This document shows positions 34,609 to 46,012 of a stretch of 64,000 nucleotides of DNA, one piece after another. Each line of letters opens with the position of its first letter. Positions within the stretch are counted from its first letter, which is position 1. The notes beneath the pieces were generated by a model. It saw nothing but the letters and a program-made list of their open reading frames with translations, searched no databases and had not been told where the DNA came from. A program made the translations under genes and the position numbers. Source of the DNA: Labia minor (lineage: Eukaryota > Arthropoda > Insecta > Dermaptera > Spongiphoridae); assembly GCA_963082975.1 (NCBI GenBank), contig OY720345.1, positions 881,001 to 945,000 on the forward strand, read 5' to 3'.

Positions 34609-37600
34609 ATGGAGCCATTTGAAATTAAATTTAGAATTGAAATGGAAAAAAGTGGAGATGTTTTAGTTACTAAAATTAAGAAAATAATCATGGAAGAAAA
34701 TTCATATATATTACCTGAGGATCAACAGGATAAAGAAAAACACCAAGAATTATTTAAAATGGCAAAGGTGAAAAGCTGTTGTAAAAGTTTGAAGAAACAA
34801 GGTCAATATCGTAATATCACAGTAAGTCTACCACCAGATTTAATTTGTAAATATTTGGATGAAGATAAAAATGTCGTATTTAATGGAGAGTATCTTGAAG
34901 AAGAATCACAAGAGGAAAATTTAGAAAAAAAAAGTATTGAAAAGGATTTTATTAAAATTATAAGAAATCTTAGTATAAAAGCTGAATTAAGAGAGGTAAA
35001 TCCATCACAAGTGGAAAAATTATTTGTTTTGGAAAAATTTCAAGGAAGAGAAAATGCAAGAGAATGGCTGGACACTTTTGAAGTTGAATGTGAGAGACAC
35101 GATATAGTTTTAGATGAAAAAAAGGTTAGAGTTTTAAGAGTGTTTTTAGAAGGAAATTCTATAGAATGGTATAAATCTACATTATATAAATTAACGGTTC
35201 ATGGAAATTGGACAGAATGGCGAGATTCTTTTTTGGAAACATATGCAGATAAAAATTGGAATAATGTAATTTATGCATTTAATTATAGATATATTAAGGG
35301 TTCATTGATGGATTATGCACTAAAAAAGGAAAGATTATTGTTAGAGACAGAAATGGATATGTCACAAAAATCACGGATAAATCATATAGTGGTTGGATTG
35401 CCTAATTTTATGAGAGAATTCCTTGATAAGGAGGAGGTAAATACAACTGAAAAATTAATGAGTCAGATCCGTCGATACGAAGATTTTAATAAAAAAAAAC
35501 ATAAAGAACCTAGACTTACACAAAATAATAGGGAATTTTCAACAAATAATTTCCAAAATATGCGTAAACAATTGGAGAAGAAACCATGCAGAATTTGTGA
35601 GTTATTAGGAATGCGTGGGAGATTTCATCCCGAAGAAGCATGTAGAAATAGTAAACAAAATAATATGAAGAGAGTGAACTCAACAGAAATAGATTACTCG
35701 TATGAAAATGATGAACATGAGCCAAAAAAACGGGCTGTTACACCACTAATTCGTTTAAACATGATTCTTAATAAAAAGAAATCAATACAAGGAATATATG
35801 ATAGCGGGTCTAATGTTACGCTAATCAATTCAAAGATCTTAGAAGATGTTCAAGATAATATAATAAATGATGAACAAATATTTAAAACAATTAGTGGTGT
35901 GGAAAAAAGTTTTAATAAAATAAAAATTTCACTCAAAATAAATAAGATAGAAAGAGAGATAGAGGTCTATGTTATAAAGAATAATAATTTTTCTTATGAC
36001 ATACTTCTAGGGTTAGATGCAATAAAAAAATTTAGATTAATACAAGATGATCGTCTAAAAATATATCAGAGAATGAATGATGGTAAGGTTGAAATGGTGA
36101 ATAGATATGGCTTTGATCTTAATGATAGTGTAAATGTCGTTGAGATCGAAAGAATAATTAAACATTTAGACGAAGAAAAAAAAAATAAATTTATAGGATT
36201 GATAAGCAAATATAAACAGTGTTTTGCGACAAATAAATATGATGTAGGTCTTGTGAAAACTCACGAAGCTCATATAAAATTAATAGAAAATAAATATATA
36301 TCGAAAAAGCCTTACAGGTGCTCTATTATAGATCAAGCAGAGATTGAAAATCAAATATCAAATTTGCTAGAAAAAGGATTAATAGAAGAATCTAAGTCTC
36401 CTTTTGGGGCACCTGTGACGTTAGCATTTAAGAAAGAAGATGGAAAGCGTACGAGGCTATGCATTGACTTTCGAGAATTGAATAAGATATTGGTTCCGGA
36501 ATCACAACCGTTTCCAAGAATTGACGACACTATAGTGAAAACAAGAAATTGTAAGTTTTATACAGTATTAGATATAAATTCGGCCTTTTGGTCTATTCCA
36601 ATAAGAGCAAAAGACAGATATAAACTTGCTTTTGTAACACAAAATTCTCATTATCAGTGGACAAGACTCCCGTTTGGTCTGAAAATAAGTCCAGCGGTTT
36701 TCCAAAGAGTTTTGGCAAATGCCATTAGACGTAATGGGCTACAGGATTTTTGTCTTAATTATATAGATGACATTCTAATATTTTCAAGAAATTTTGAAGA
36801 ACATTTGAAGCATGTAGAAAGAGTTATGCAAATAATTAATCAAGAAGGGTTTAAATTAAAGTTATCAAAGTGCGTTTTTGCCCAGGACACAGTTAGATAC
36901 CTGGGACATGTTCTTGGGTATAATACAGTTAAACCGCATCATGATAATCTTAGATCAATAAGGGAGTTTCCAAAACCTAAAAATAAAAAAAATATTAGAC
37001 AGTTTTTAGGCAAGATAAATTTTTATTATAAATATATACCCAATAGTATAAAATTACTCGAACCTCTTCATATTTTATTAAGAAAGAATTCTCCTTTTTT
37101 ATGGACAAATGAATGTGACGAAACATTTGCAAAAGTAAAAAAATATCTATGTGAGAGTCCTATTTTAGCAATTTTTGACCCAAACCGTCCAACTATGTTA
37201 TTTACAGACGCAAGTGGCGTGGGCGTGGGAGCAATCTTAAAACAAGTTCAGGAAAATGGAGAATTACTTCCAGTTGCATATTATTCAAAAAAATTAACAC
37301 CAACACAAAGAAAAAAGAAGGCAATTTATTTAGAATGTCTTGCGATTAAGGAAGCAGTGCAATATTGGCAACATTGGTTGATAGGTCATAAGTTTTTGGT
37401 TTTTACAGACCATAAACCCTTGGAAAATTTGAAGATAAAATCAAGGACTGACGAAGAATTAGGCCACCTAGTGTATTATTTGTCCCAATATGATTTTCAA
37501 ATAAAATACTCACCAGGCAAAGAAAATGTGGAAGCTGATGCGCTTTCGAGAAACCCTGTGTTGGAATGTTTTGAGGGGGAGGAGGACGAGATTAAAATTG

Positions 37601-38763
37601 TTAATTTAGTTTCAATAGAAGATGTTACTGAAAATCAAAAACTTAATAAAAGAGAAATTTTAAATATGAAGGATAAAATTATAAAAAATGGTTTAGTATA
37701 TAAGCAAATTGGAAAAAGAGAAAGAATTTTAATTTCAGAAGATTTTGGTTTGAAGCTCATTGAAAGAGTTCACAAGTTTTATGGTCATATAGGAATCGGT
37801 CATTTAGCTGCCAAGATTCGTCCCTTTTATTATTTTAAAAGAATGGATAGACATATAAGAGAATTATGTATGAAGTGTGATATTTGTAAAAGAAACAAAT
37901 CTAGAAGATGTAGAGAAATTGGGCGGTTATCACAGATAGGTCCAGCAAGTGAACCTTTTGAAATAATGGCTATTGATACAATTGGCGGATTTTCTGGAAA
38001 TAATTCACAAAAAAAATATTTGCATTTACTTGTGGATCACTTTAGTAGATATGCCTTTGTTTATCCGTCATCTGAACAAAAAGCCCAAGATTTTATAAAA
38101 TTAATAGACCCTATAGTGAAAAAACACAAAATAAAGATTATTTTAGCAGATAGGTATGGCAGTATCAATTCTGAAGAATTTAAATCATATTTAAAAAAAC
38201 ATAACATCTTATTAGTTTTCACTGCCACAGATTGCCCATTTTCAAACGGCCTTAATGAGCGATTGAATCAGACTTTGGTCAATAGAATCAGATGCAAGTT
38301 ACAAGAAGAAAAAACAAGATCATGGGCTATGATTGCATTAGAATGTGCTGAAAATTATAATCAAACCGTACACAGTGTCACGAAATTTTCACCAGCATAT
38401 TTATTAAATGGAAAAGAGCTATCAATAGTACCGGAAGAATTAAAAGTGAGAAGAAATTTAACGGAAGACAGGAAAACAGCATTAGAAAATTCTAAAAAAA
38501 ATCATAATATTAATAAAGATCGAATTGATAAAAAGAAACAAGAACATACCTTTAAAATAAATGATTGGGTTTATGTCGAAACAGGAAATAAAATAAATCG
38601 GAATAAATTGGACCCTATAAGAAGAGGACCATATAAAGTGATATGTAAATTATCAAACACAATGTACGAAATTGATATAGGAAAAAGACGTTATGGACCA
38701 AGTGTGTTTCATAGTTCTCAACTTATTCCGTGTTTTAGTAAAGTTCCACTGAACAATTTTTAA
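34609..38763 (+). CDS. Gag-Pol polyprotein of a Ty3/Gypsy retrotransposon (1384 aa)
   Basis: The ATG at 34609 is the first in frame and lies only 24 bases after the LTR; a TTG at 34594 is not needed. Residues ~100-310 resemble a Gypsy Gag (WLDTFE, WTEWRDSFLETY). A zinc-knuckle-like CX2CX9HX4C sits at C327/C330/H340/C345, longer than the usual CX2CX4HX4C. The aspartic protease has DSG at 398-400 and ILLGLD at 465-470. RT has D655 (LDINSAF) and YIDD at 718-721. RNase H has D867 (FTDAS), E909, D934 (TDHKP) and D977 (ADALSR). Integrase has a zinc domain H1060, H1065, C1090, C1093, then the DDE triad D1123, D1181, E1217 with the standard 35-residue D-E spacing, and a GPY motif at 1340-1342. All catalytic residues are present with no stop or frameshift. 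Gag and Pol share one frame, so no programmed frameshift is used. No envelope gene follows. Confidence 0.97.
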   Translation: MEPFEIKFRIEMEKSGDVLVTKIKKIIMEENSYILPEDQQDKEKHQELFKMAKVKSCCKSLKKQGQYRNITVSLPPDLICKYLDEDKNVVFNGEYLEEESQEENLEKKSIEKDFIKIIRNLSIKAELREVNPSQVEKLFVLEKFQGRENAREWLDTFEVECERHDIVLDEKKVRVLRVFLEGNSIEWYKSTLYKLTVHGNWTEWRDSFLETYADKNWNNVIYAFNYRYIKGSLMDYALKKERLLLETEMDMSQKSRINHIVVGLPNFMREFLDKEEVNTTEKLMSQIRRYEDFNKKKHKEPRLTQNNREFSTNNFQNMRKQLEKKPCRICELLGMRGRFHPEEACRNSKQNNMKRVNSTEIDYSYENDEHEPKKRAVTPLIRLNMILNKKKSIQGIYDSGSNVTLINSKILEDVQDNIINDEQIFKTISGVEKSFNKIKISLKINKIEREIEVYVIKNNNFSYDILLGLDAIKKFRLIQDDRLKIYQRMNDGKVEMVNRYGFDLNDSVNVVEIERIIKHLDEEKKNKFIGLISKYKQCFATNKYDVGLVKTHEAHIKLIENKYISKKPYRCSIIDQAEIENQISNLLEKGLIEESKSPFGAPVTLAFKKEDGKRTRLCIDFRELNKILVPESQPFPRIDDTIVKTRNCKFYTVLDINSAFWSIPIRAKDRYKLAFVTQNSHYQWTRLPFGLKISPAVFQRVLANAIRRNGLQDFCLNYIDDILIFSRNFEEHLKHVERVMQIINQEGFKLKLSKCVFAQDTVRYLGHVLGYNTVKPHHDNLRSIREFPKPKNKKNIRQFLGKINFYYKYIPNSIKLLEPLHILLRKNSPFLWTNECDETFAKVKKYLCESPILAIFDPNRPTMLFTDASGVGVGAILKQVQENGELLPVAYYSKKLTPTQRKKKAIYLECLAIKEAVQYWQHWLIGHKFLVFTDHKPLENLKIKSRTDEELGHLVYYLSQYDFQIKYSPGKENVEADALSRNPVLECFEGEEDEIKIVNLVSIEDVTENQKLNKREILNMKDKIIKNGLVYKQIGKRERILISEDFGLKLIERVHKFYGHIGIGHLAAKIRPFYYFKRMDRHIRELCMKCDICKRNKSRRCREIGRLSQIGPASEPFEIMAIDTIGGFSGNNSQKKYLHLLVDHFSRYAFVYPSSEQKAQDFIKLIDPIVKKHKIKIILADRYGSINSEEFKSYLKKHNILLVFTATDCPFSNGLNERLNQTLVNRIRCKLQEEKTRSWAMIALECAENYNQTVHSVTKFSPAYLLNGKELSIVPEELKVRRNLTEDRKTALENSKKNHNINKDRIDKKKQEHTFKINDWVYVETGNKINRNKLDPIRRGPYKVICKLSNTMYEIDIGKRRYGPSVFHSSQLIPCFSKVPLNNF

Positions 38764-38776
38764 AATTGTTCTCTGC

Positions 38777-38788
38777 AAGAGGGGGAGA
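38777..38788 (+). other. Polypurine tract
   Basis: Twelve purines, AAGAGGGGGAGA, lie between the Gag-Pol stop codon (38761-38763) and the TG that starts the right LTR. Position and composition are those of the plus-strand primer of LTR retroelements. Confidence 0.92.
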
Positions 38789-39135
38789 TGTAAATAACAT
38801 TTGTATAATTTGAATTATTTAATTAGTTAGTTATTTAATTTTCTTGTATATTTTAAGTTGCCGGACTGAAATTCGTTTATGTTATAATATGATATATTTT
38901 TCTTTTCATAGAAAATTCATTCTAATTTATAAATCTTTTTAATATATTAAATTTTGTTATATTATATTTCATTGATAAAACAAATAACTATAAAAATCGA
39001 TTTGCTTGTATTTAAGGTAAGCAAATCGCTCTTAAAATTGTATATTTTTTATCTTATTTTAATTAATAAAATTTGCTTGTATTTAAGGTACATCGATTTG
39101 GTTATTTAATTTAAAATCCTAATCTCCATCTTATA
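38789..39135 (+). repeat. Right LTR of the Gypsy element
   Basis: 347 bp, colinear with and apparently identical to the left LTR (offset 4551 throughout). It starts directly after a purine tract and runs into a (TA)n stretch that blurs its last bases. Confidence 0.95.
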
Positions 39136-39149
39136 TATATATATATATA

Positions 39150-40360
39150 CAATTTTTCCTAGTTTATAATAAGATAAGATAAGATAAAACAAATAAAAAT
39201 TAAAGTTCATTTATTGGTAATTAATGGCTATAATATATTATTGTTATGTGCAATTGCAGTTTGTTAGCTGTATATTAATATTAATTATAAAGAGTTCAGA
39301 AAAAGAGGAAGCGAGATCAAAATCCTTTGGGTGGACATCCAGTACTTCAATGGGTCATCATTGTTGGCATTGTTGGAAAATTCTAGAAAAATACCAATTT
39401 TCCAATTAGGATAGTATAGGATTATTCTATTCTCTCGATAAGGAATAATATTTCTCTGTCATACCGATCCAGAAATTATATCACTGGCTTGTAGCAGTCC
39501 TTCATTATTGTGAGTGTGGGGGTCCTCTCTCTCTCTCTCTCTTACTCCTATATATTACAATGTATTAAGAACGTTTTGATTTTTTTGGCTAACTAACTCG
39601 AAGCCTCTTGAGAAGGTACAAGAATCAAATGCCAATGACTAATTGACAAGTGACAAGTGACACTGTGGAGCGTGTAGTCACTGGATCTTCTTCCATCATA
39701 TTAATTCGAGGAATATTGATAGATATTCCTGGACTAGTTTCAATCAAGAAATATTAAATATTATTATTCATATTAAATTAAGTATAACTTAAAAGTAATC
39801 ATAAATTATTTTTGATTGGAGTAGAGTTCCCTTTAAGTGTCATGATGATACCAGAGAAAAACTCAAAAAATAAGTTTAAACTACATTTTTTTTTTTTGCT
39901 TTTATTCTAAGTTACAAACTCTTCATTAAATTAAAACTATAAATAAATGATTATTCGGACCCTCTAGGATGAGATAAAACAATTTTGAAAATTTGTGAAG
40001 TTTTGATTTTATTTTCTATCTTCTGAAGATTTTATTCAACCCTCTTGTAACAATTTCTTCTAGAAGATAAATTGAAATAAATATTCTAACAAAAGTATAA
40101 GTTACTTGTACCTATAAAATTAATACTTAAAAAGTAATATAATATATTTTCGGTGATAATTACTTAGGCCAATCTTATTATTATAAATAAAAATAAAAAT
40201 TATACTCGTATTTTATTAAAAAAAAAAAATTTAGTTAATAGGTATACTAATAAATTTATATTTTTGTTTAGTTTTGAATGAGATAATCAAATAGAAAATT
40301 TTAATAAAAATTTAGAAAATGGTAATCTATCATCTTCTGATAATTTGCCAAAGTCCAATG
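39150..40360. other. AT-rich sequence right of the Gypsy element
   Basis: Contains (GATAA)n near 39168-39190 and a mixed patch at 39290-39710. No element or gene recognised. Confidence 0.45.
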
Positions 40361-40560
40361 TAATTAAGCGAGTGATCCTCGGTGGATGTGCATCAATCGT
40401 GCAACTAAATTATCGATGGGCAATTGAAATGGGTTGGTTGATTGAAGTCCTCGTTTTCCGTGCATGACGCCGTTCTAATAGAACTTCCGGTCAAATGAGA
40501 AATCGATCATTCCCTCCCTCTCCTCTCTTTCTCTCCTACTTTACGACCGTTTTCATTAAT
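40360..40560. other. GC-normal island
   Basis: About 200 complex bases (GTGATCCTCGGTGGATGTGC, GCATGACGCCGTTC). No gene seen. Confidence 0.35.
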
Positions 40561-40867
40561 TTACAACTCAATATGAATATTTTAATCCAAGAGTTACACA
40601 ATTAAAATATGTGTATATACTCAAGAAGAATTAATTCATAATTATTAAATATTAAATTTTTAAAATATCAAAGATAAGTGTGTTATTATCGTAAATACAC
40701 ATCTACATTTCTTATACAAAAAAACAAAATAAATAATTATGATATATATTTCAAAAATATTTTCATTTATTAGAATTTAGAATATAAATGTAATAAAAAA
40801 AAAAAAAAAACAATTCGAAAAAAATTAATATATATTATTATATATATATATTTTTTATTATTTTTTT

Positions 40868-41505
40868 ACCGACCGACGATAGTAAGGGAGGTCTTGTTTT
40901 CTCACCAAATTTCACATGTGGAGATTTTTACATATCTCCACGAATCATGCATTTTCTTAACAGAAAAAAGTATTTTTAGCATGATGTCCGTCCGTCCGTC
41001 CGTCCGTATAGATGTGTACAGCCTGAACGGCTCAACCCATTTTGATGAAATTTGGTATATTTACTTAATGCATCAGTGGGATGAATGGATCAACTTTTGG
41101 TGCAAATCCGGAAACCGGAAGTGGTAGTATTAGCGATCGGCGATAGGAAGGGAAGGGTTATTTTCACACCAAATTTCACATGAGGAGATTTTTTTATATA
41201 TCACCACGAATCATGCACTTTGTATTGGTTTTATCCTCGGGAAAATCATATTTATTAGTTTTTTCTTGATTTAAAATTATAGGACGTCATCCAGCCATTC
41301 ATGACGTCACAGCCTGGTCTTACCTATATATTATATTATAAATAAAATAAAATTAAAAATGTTTATATTTATTATTTATGTTATGTCCATATCTGTTTTT
41401 TATTACATTAATAGATATATTAAAATTATTTGAAATTGTTTCTGTAGCTAGAAATTAATTTACTTCAAACCGTCGGTCGGTTCGGACCTGGCCACAGGTC
41501 AACTT
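40868..41505 (+). repeat. Longest copy of the ACCGACCGACG repeat family
   Basis: Begins ACCGACCGACGATAGTAAGG and near its other end holds the inverse, CGTCGGTCGGT (41471-41481), followed by a GGCCACAGGTCAACTT end. Inside are a (CCGT)n run (40986-41007), an AAATTTGGTA...CCGGAAGTGG unit, and a second copy of the first 80 bases beginning near 41135. Shorter relatives lie at 43501-43635, 44535-44570 and 46422-46660. There is no coding capacity and I do not recognise the class. Confidence 0.8.
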
Positions 41506-41599
41506 ATTTTTTTTAAACTATCTCATAATATAAGTTGAAATTTCTTTTTTCGTAATAGGAATTGTTTCCTAGAGATATAATTGGAAGAAAAAAAGGGAG

Positions 41600-43500
41600 G
41601 AATTTGGGCGATGGAAATGAAGCTAGAAATGTAGAATTAGATTGCATGTACAAAATAAAGGGTGCCGAGGGAGGCCAGGAAATGAAAGTCTGAGGCCCAG
41701 AGCTTTTTGGACCTTAAGCCCAGCTCAAGATAAAGGCTTGTTTATATCCGTGGACTTTAATTGCTCAAAGCGTAACGTAACGTATCGATAAAGCTAACTC
41801 ACCCCTTTAATTCGACCATTTATTCGCAAGAAATGTGTTCTTAGAATAGGACAAAGGCTATCCTATTAAACTACCACCCACATAGGAAATTTGAACCTGA
41901 TGGTTCATATGACAGAAGTAATCTACTGTTATGGTATTTGCTTGGCTCGCTTTGCATATATTAGTTGCATCAAGTGTATGAAATGACAGATAAAATTTTA
42001 TTATTATAGTAATCTCAGCTGTCCGGCCCATAATGTCATTATATTTTTAACGATTCCGACATACTAAGTATATATATATATATATAATATGACTTTCAAT
42101 TTCTATTACCTCTCTTATTTATCATATAAGAAAAAGAAATAGTTTATAAACATATGAAAAAACACTATTATCTAACATATCGTATATATATATAATAACT
42201 TAGTCATGAGTCATTACAATTTGTAATAATAATGATTTCTGGTTGTGTACATGTAACATGAATACTTTTGAGGCATCGGACCTCCCAATTTAATATAAAT
42301 AAATAAACACTTTAAAAAGAAATATTAGATATTTTTTAAAATTATCTCTAAAATATTTGATGATTTTTGGTAGATAAATAGAATCGATAGTTTATTCCAC
42401 TATTTAGAAAATTAGATTTATTTATTTATCACAAAAGTAAATATTTCTTCTACTTTCCGGGATGTATATAATATGGGTTTATTTTAAAAATTATAAATAA
42501 GCAATGAATTCAAAGGATTTTTTAGTTATTGATTTATTTAAGATGAGATGATGAAATAAATAGCACACAATTATGGAATTCTTATTTAATATTATAAATA
42601 TTCACAGATTGTGTGTATTTTTTCGGAAGAGAATTTACTGATAAGTTGTATGTTAGTGTTTCACCTCAGCTGATATTGATCAGATAAATACATAATTCAA
42701 GTCTCTCTTTCCCCGCAACAACAAAACGGCTTGATTATTTTTTCATTTTGATGGCTTTTTCTAAGGTTCCATTGTGTGAGAAATATATGAAAATAACATT
42801 GCCCTCTTGACAGGGTCTTTGTGTCTTTAATAAACCATTTTAAATATCGACATTATATATATTTATATATATATATATAGAAGCCTAAGCCCAGACTTTA
42901 GGGATACTTCGAGATACAAATAAAACAAACAAGAACAAATAATAGCTTTTTATTTGGCAAGTGGTTTAATTTTAGAAGTACTTTAATATTGAAGAAAACA
43001 AAGCCAAAATATTGTTCAATAAATTGGGGTTTCATTTCCCATTTATTCAATTAGCTAAAACGTCATTAATTTTCTTTTATTGAGTTTATATTCCGTTTCA
43101 GATAGTATTATACTATTAAGTATAGTATTCGCATTAATCAAATGTTTATTAAATTAACATTTAAAGTAAAGAAAATATATAAATGTATATAAAACCAATA
43201 AAAGGGTAATAAAAATTGTTAACGGATATTTTTATATGATCTAACAGTGCTCTCATTTCTTTTGTGATAAGTTTATTTCGCCTCGTTAAAAACCTTTTTC
43301 ATTAAAGAAAATTCTAGACTTTTGTTATTCAATTATGAAAGTTATTTTCGAAAAATACTTGTCGAACATAAAAATAAATAAAAAACAAAAAAAAAAAAAA
43401 AAAAATAATCCAGTTATTAATATTTTGATATTCTTTATAATTTTTTCTTAAATTAATTAATTATTAAAGAAGCGAAAAATTCATATAATTTTAAATTAAG
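41600..43500. other. Mixed then AT-rich sequence
   Basis: 41640-42060 is of ordinary composition (GAGGCCAGGAAATGAAAGTC); the rest is AT-rich. Nothing recognised. Confidence 0.4.
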
Positions 43501-43635
43501 AAAAAACTAATGACGATGATTTTTCCCAAGGATAACACCAATACAAAATGCATAATTGTAGTGGAGATATGTAAAAAATCTCCTCATGTGAAATATGGAG
43601 TGAAAATTATACCTCCCTTCCTATCGTGCTTCGGT
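43501..43635 (-). repeat. ACCGACCGACG family, internal-unit copy
   Basis: Read on the minus strand, this matches 41135-41270 of the longest copy: ACGATAGGAAGGGAGG, then TTTCACATGAGGAGATTTT, then the TTTGTATTGGT...TCCT block. Confidence 0.75.
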
Positions 43636-44534
43636 AAAAATTAATATAGAGAAGAAGAAAATCATAGGTTTCTTTTAATTTATGAAAATGAATTTAATAA
43701 AAATTTAAAATATATGAAAATATAGTAAATGTTAGTTAATGAAAGATTAGTAAATACATTATAATTAAATTAAGAGTATGAAAAAAGCAAAAAGAAATTT
43801 CAAAAGAAAAACTTTTATAAAGGAAATAACAAAAAATAAAGAATATGAAGAGGATTGTCATTAATAACAATGACACTTTTGCATAATTATATATATATGT
43901 CTAGGGATAAAGAAAGTAAAAAGAGATGCTTTTAAGATGGTCGAATGCTCGTTTGTTTGGTGATGAAATAATTAACATCTTTTCTTCTTTGTTCGTTTCC
44001 TCTGCAGGTGGGCAGCCACGATTGTTTAACAGTGCTTTATACAATGTCGTTAATTTAACGATCTGCGTCTAAACTTAGGCTTCATAATTATTTCTTGAAG
44101 AAAACAGATTAAAAGTTTACGAGACGAACTTACGGTTAAGCAATAAGGAAGTAACTCAATGATAAAAGTATGGTGAGAGGAGGTGTTTGAGGATATATAC
44201 AAGGTATATTAAGCCATTTCTCATTTTAAATCACCCTTGAAATGAGGGTCATAATCTAATTTCAATAAATTATTTTAGGCAAGTATTTTTTATACTTTAA
44301 TTTATTCTTAATTTGACAATTTCACTAAACATAAATCAAATAAGTGATTGAATAAAAATAATTTACTTTATTTGTGTCCTATTTATAATTTATTTAAAGT
44401 AATTGATTGGCATTGTATTTTCAGAGAAATCGACAATTTTGCATTTTTTAACTATTATAAAAAAATTAAAATTAATATATTATTATAATCAAATTAATAA
44501 ACTTAAAACTTAAAAAAAATAAGTAAAATAAAAT

Positions 44535-44570
44535 AAGTTGACTTGTGGCCAGGCACAGAACCGATCGACG
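44535..44570 (-). repeat. ACCGACCGACG family, end fragment
   Basis: AAGTTGACTTGTGGCCAGGC followed by a GATCGACG block is the reverse complement of the right end of the 40868-41505 copy. It directly abuts the duplicated segment at 44579. Confidence 0.7.
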
Positions 44571-44578
44571 TCCAAGGG

Positions 44579-44919
44579 CAAAGGACATGATTCTTCCATG
44601 GGAGAGGGAAGGCAGAAGAAATCATGAGCTCACGTGAGGGCAGGGACGCCAATCCCTGAAATAGAATTCTTTTCTCTTTTGGGTTTATAGAAAAAGAATC
44701 TACTCGCTACCCGGGATATTATTTTTAAATTTATTAAAAATTAATTTTACATTTCATGAAACTTATTCAATTTTTTCTTATTTCTTCATAAATAAAAACA
44801 ATAAATTATTTCCTTCCTTTTCAAGTAATAAATATGTTATTTTAAGTTATTTATTTTTGAATATAAAATTTGAAAATAGAATAGAATAGCAGAAGAAATG
44901 TTTCAATGTTAAAATACAA
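44579..44919 (+). repeat. Dispersed direct repeat, copy 1
   Basis: Shares long nearly identical blocks with 46157-46420: AAAGGACATGATTC, ATCATGAGCTCACGTGAGGG, GCAGGGACGCCAATCCCTGA, CTACTCGCTACCCGGGAT and AGAAATGTTTCAATG. It carries about 75 extra bases before the last block. Confidence 0.9.
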
Positions 44920-45039
44920 AAAAGAAGGAATGCATGAGATGAAAAAGTTGATTAAATCGATTTATTAAAATAATTCGGATTAATTTATTTGTGGTATAAT
45001 ACATAGTATAATTAATTTGTATATTAATTACATTTAACG

Positions 45040-45500
45040 AAGGCGAAATAATAAAATTTATTTTGAAAATAAAGGCAAAGGCAGTTGAATCTCATCCATT
45101 GCTATGCTGTCCCCTTCAAGGTCACCGAGAAGTAAAGCATTGGAGGTGGGGGCGAAATTTATAAATCGTATATAATTAATAGATCAGTAAAAAGTTATCA
45201 ATCTATCATTTATAAAATTTAATTTTTATTTGAATCTTATCTAAAATGTATTAAACTTCAATTTAAATTAATAGGAATAAATAAATTTACAATTAATTCT
45301 TGATTGAGGGATGATTTCGGTGGTGAGGCCGTCCAACGTCTTCCACTGGAAAGGGAATGGCAACTGAATGAATACACTCGAAGCAGGCAAGCAGGCAGGC
45401 AGGCCAGGAGGGAGGCTGGGTGGGGGGAGGTGAGTTGAGGTGGCGAAGAGGTTCAACATGGCGGCAAATGTTTTCAATCTGTCAAAATTCAATAATTAAT
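45040..45500. other. GC-normal island with CAGG repeats
   Basis: Patches at 45070-45160 and 45300-45480 of ordinary composition; the minus-strand frame across them is proline-rich because of the CAGG/GGGAGG repeats. Confidence 0.35.
45388..45425. repeat. CAGG-rich short repeat
   Basis: Several CAGG units followed by GGGAGG and GGGGGGAGG, in a GC-normal island. Confidence 0.7.
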
Positions 45501-45940
45501 ATTTATTCAACGAAGCACCGTAAAATTATATAATAGTAGTGAAAAACAATTTACGTTTCATAAGGAATCGATTCGTTTAGGTTTTACCTGTTGTTATGAG
45601 GCAATATTTTTGTTCAATTGTAAAAATAAACCGATATTAAAATTAATTAAAAATTTCCATTTAATGATACGAAAAATCAATTTTATTTAGAATCTGGCTA
45701 AAATTATGGTCAATAGATTTGTCTTGGTCACAATTTACAAGATTTAGTCAAAAATTTTAATAAAATGAAAAACATTGATTTGATTGGTTTTTCTAATTCG
45801 CCAAAGCGTACTATAAATATGAGTTTCAAATTTTATACTAATGTGAAGCTTTGGAGAGGTGGGTCCTCTCAGAGGCATATAAGACATGTCTCACTCGTGA
45901 TTTATGGGGTTTTGCTAGTCGAAGGGTTGACGTAATCTGG

Positions 45941-45985
45941 ATATATTTGAATTAACCCCCCGAAGGGGGGTTAATTCAAATATAT
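45941..45985. other. Perfect 21-bp hairpin with CCCCCC/GGGGGG core
   Basis: TTTGAATTAACCCCCC and its exact reverse complement are separated by only three bases (GAA). The stem extends to 21 bp with TA-rich ends. It is followed without a gap by a second hairpin. Confidence 0.9.
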
Positions 45986-46012
45986 ATAGGAGATTCTAAA
46001 GAGTCTCCTATA
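45985..46012. other. Second, adjacent hairpin
   Basis: TATAGGAGA (45985-45993) pairs with TCTCCTATA (46004-46012); one mismatch and three more pairs lie inside. It directly follows the GC-core hairpin. Confidence 0.8.

Larger units (their letters stand above)
34238..39135 (+). mobile_element. Complete Ty3/Gypsy LTR retrotransposon, apparently intact
   Basis: A 4.9-kb element has two 347-bp LTRs that I read as identical over their whole length. One uninterrupted Gag-Pol frame lies between them, a purine tract sits directly before the right LTR, and a candidate primer site directly follows the left LTR. The LTR ends are TGTAA...TTATA, imperfectly inverted and unlike the usual TG...CA. The domain order Gag, protease, RT, RNase H, integrase is that of Metaviridae (Ty3/Gypsy), and there is no envelope frame. 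No clean target duplication is visible. The left flank holds a short tandem of AAATAAATGT after CTATATATA and the right flank is a (TA)n run, so a TATA-type duplication may be masked. The element lies antisense to the host gene within its intron. Identical LTRs and an open frame imply a recent insertion. Confidence 0.95.

Noticed and set aside
38764-38788. Envelope gene after Gag-Pol
   Set aside because: Only 25 bases separate the stop codon from the right LTR, so no third gene can exist.
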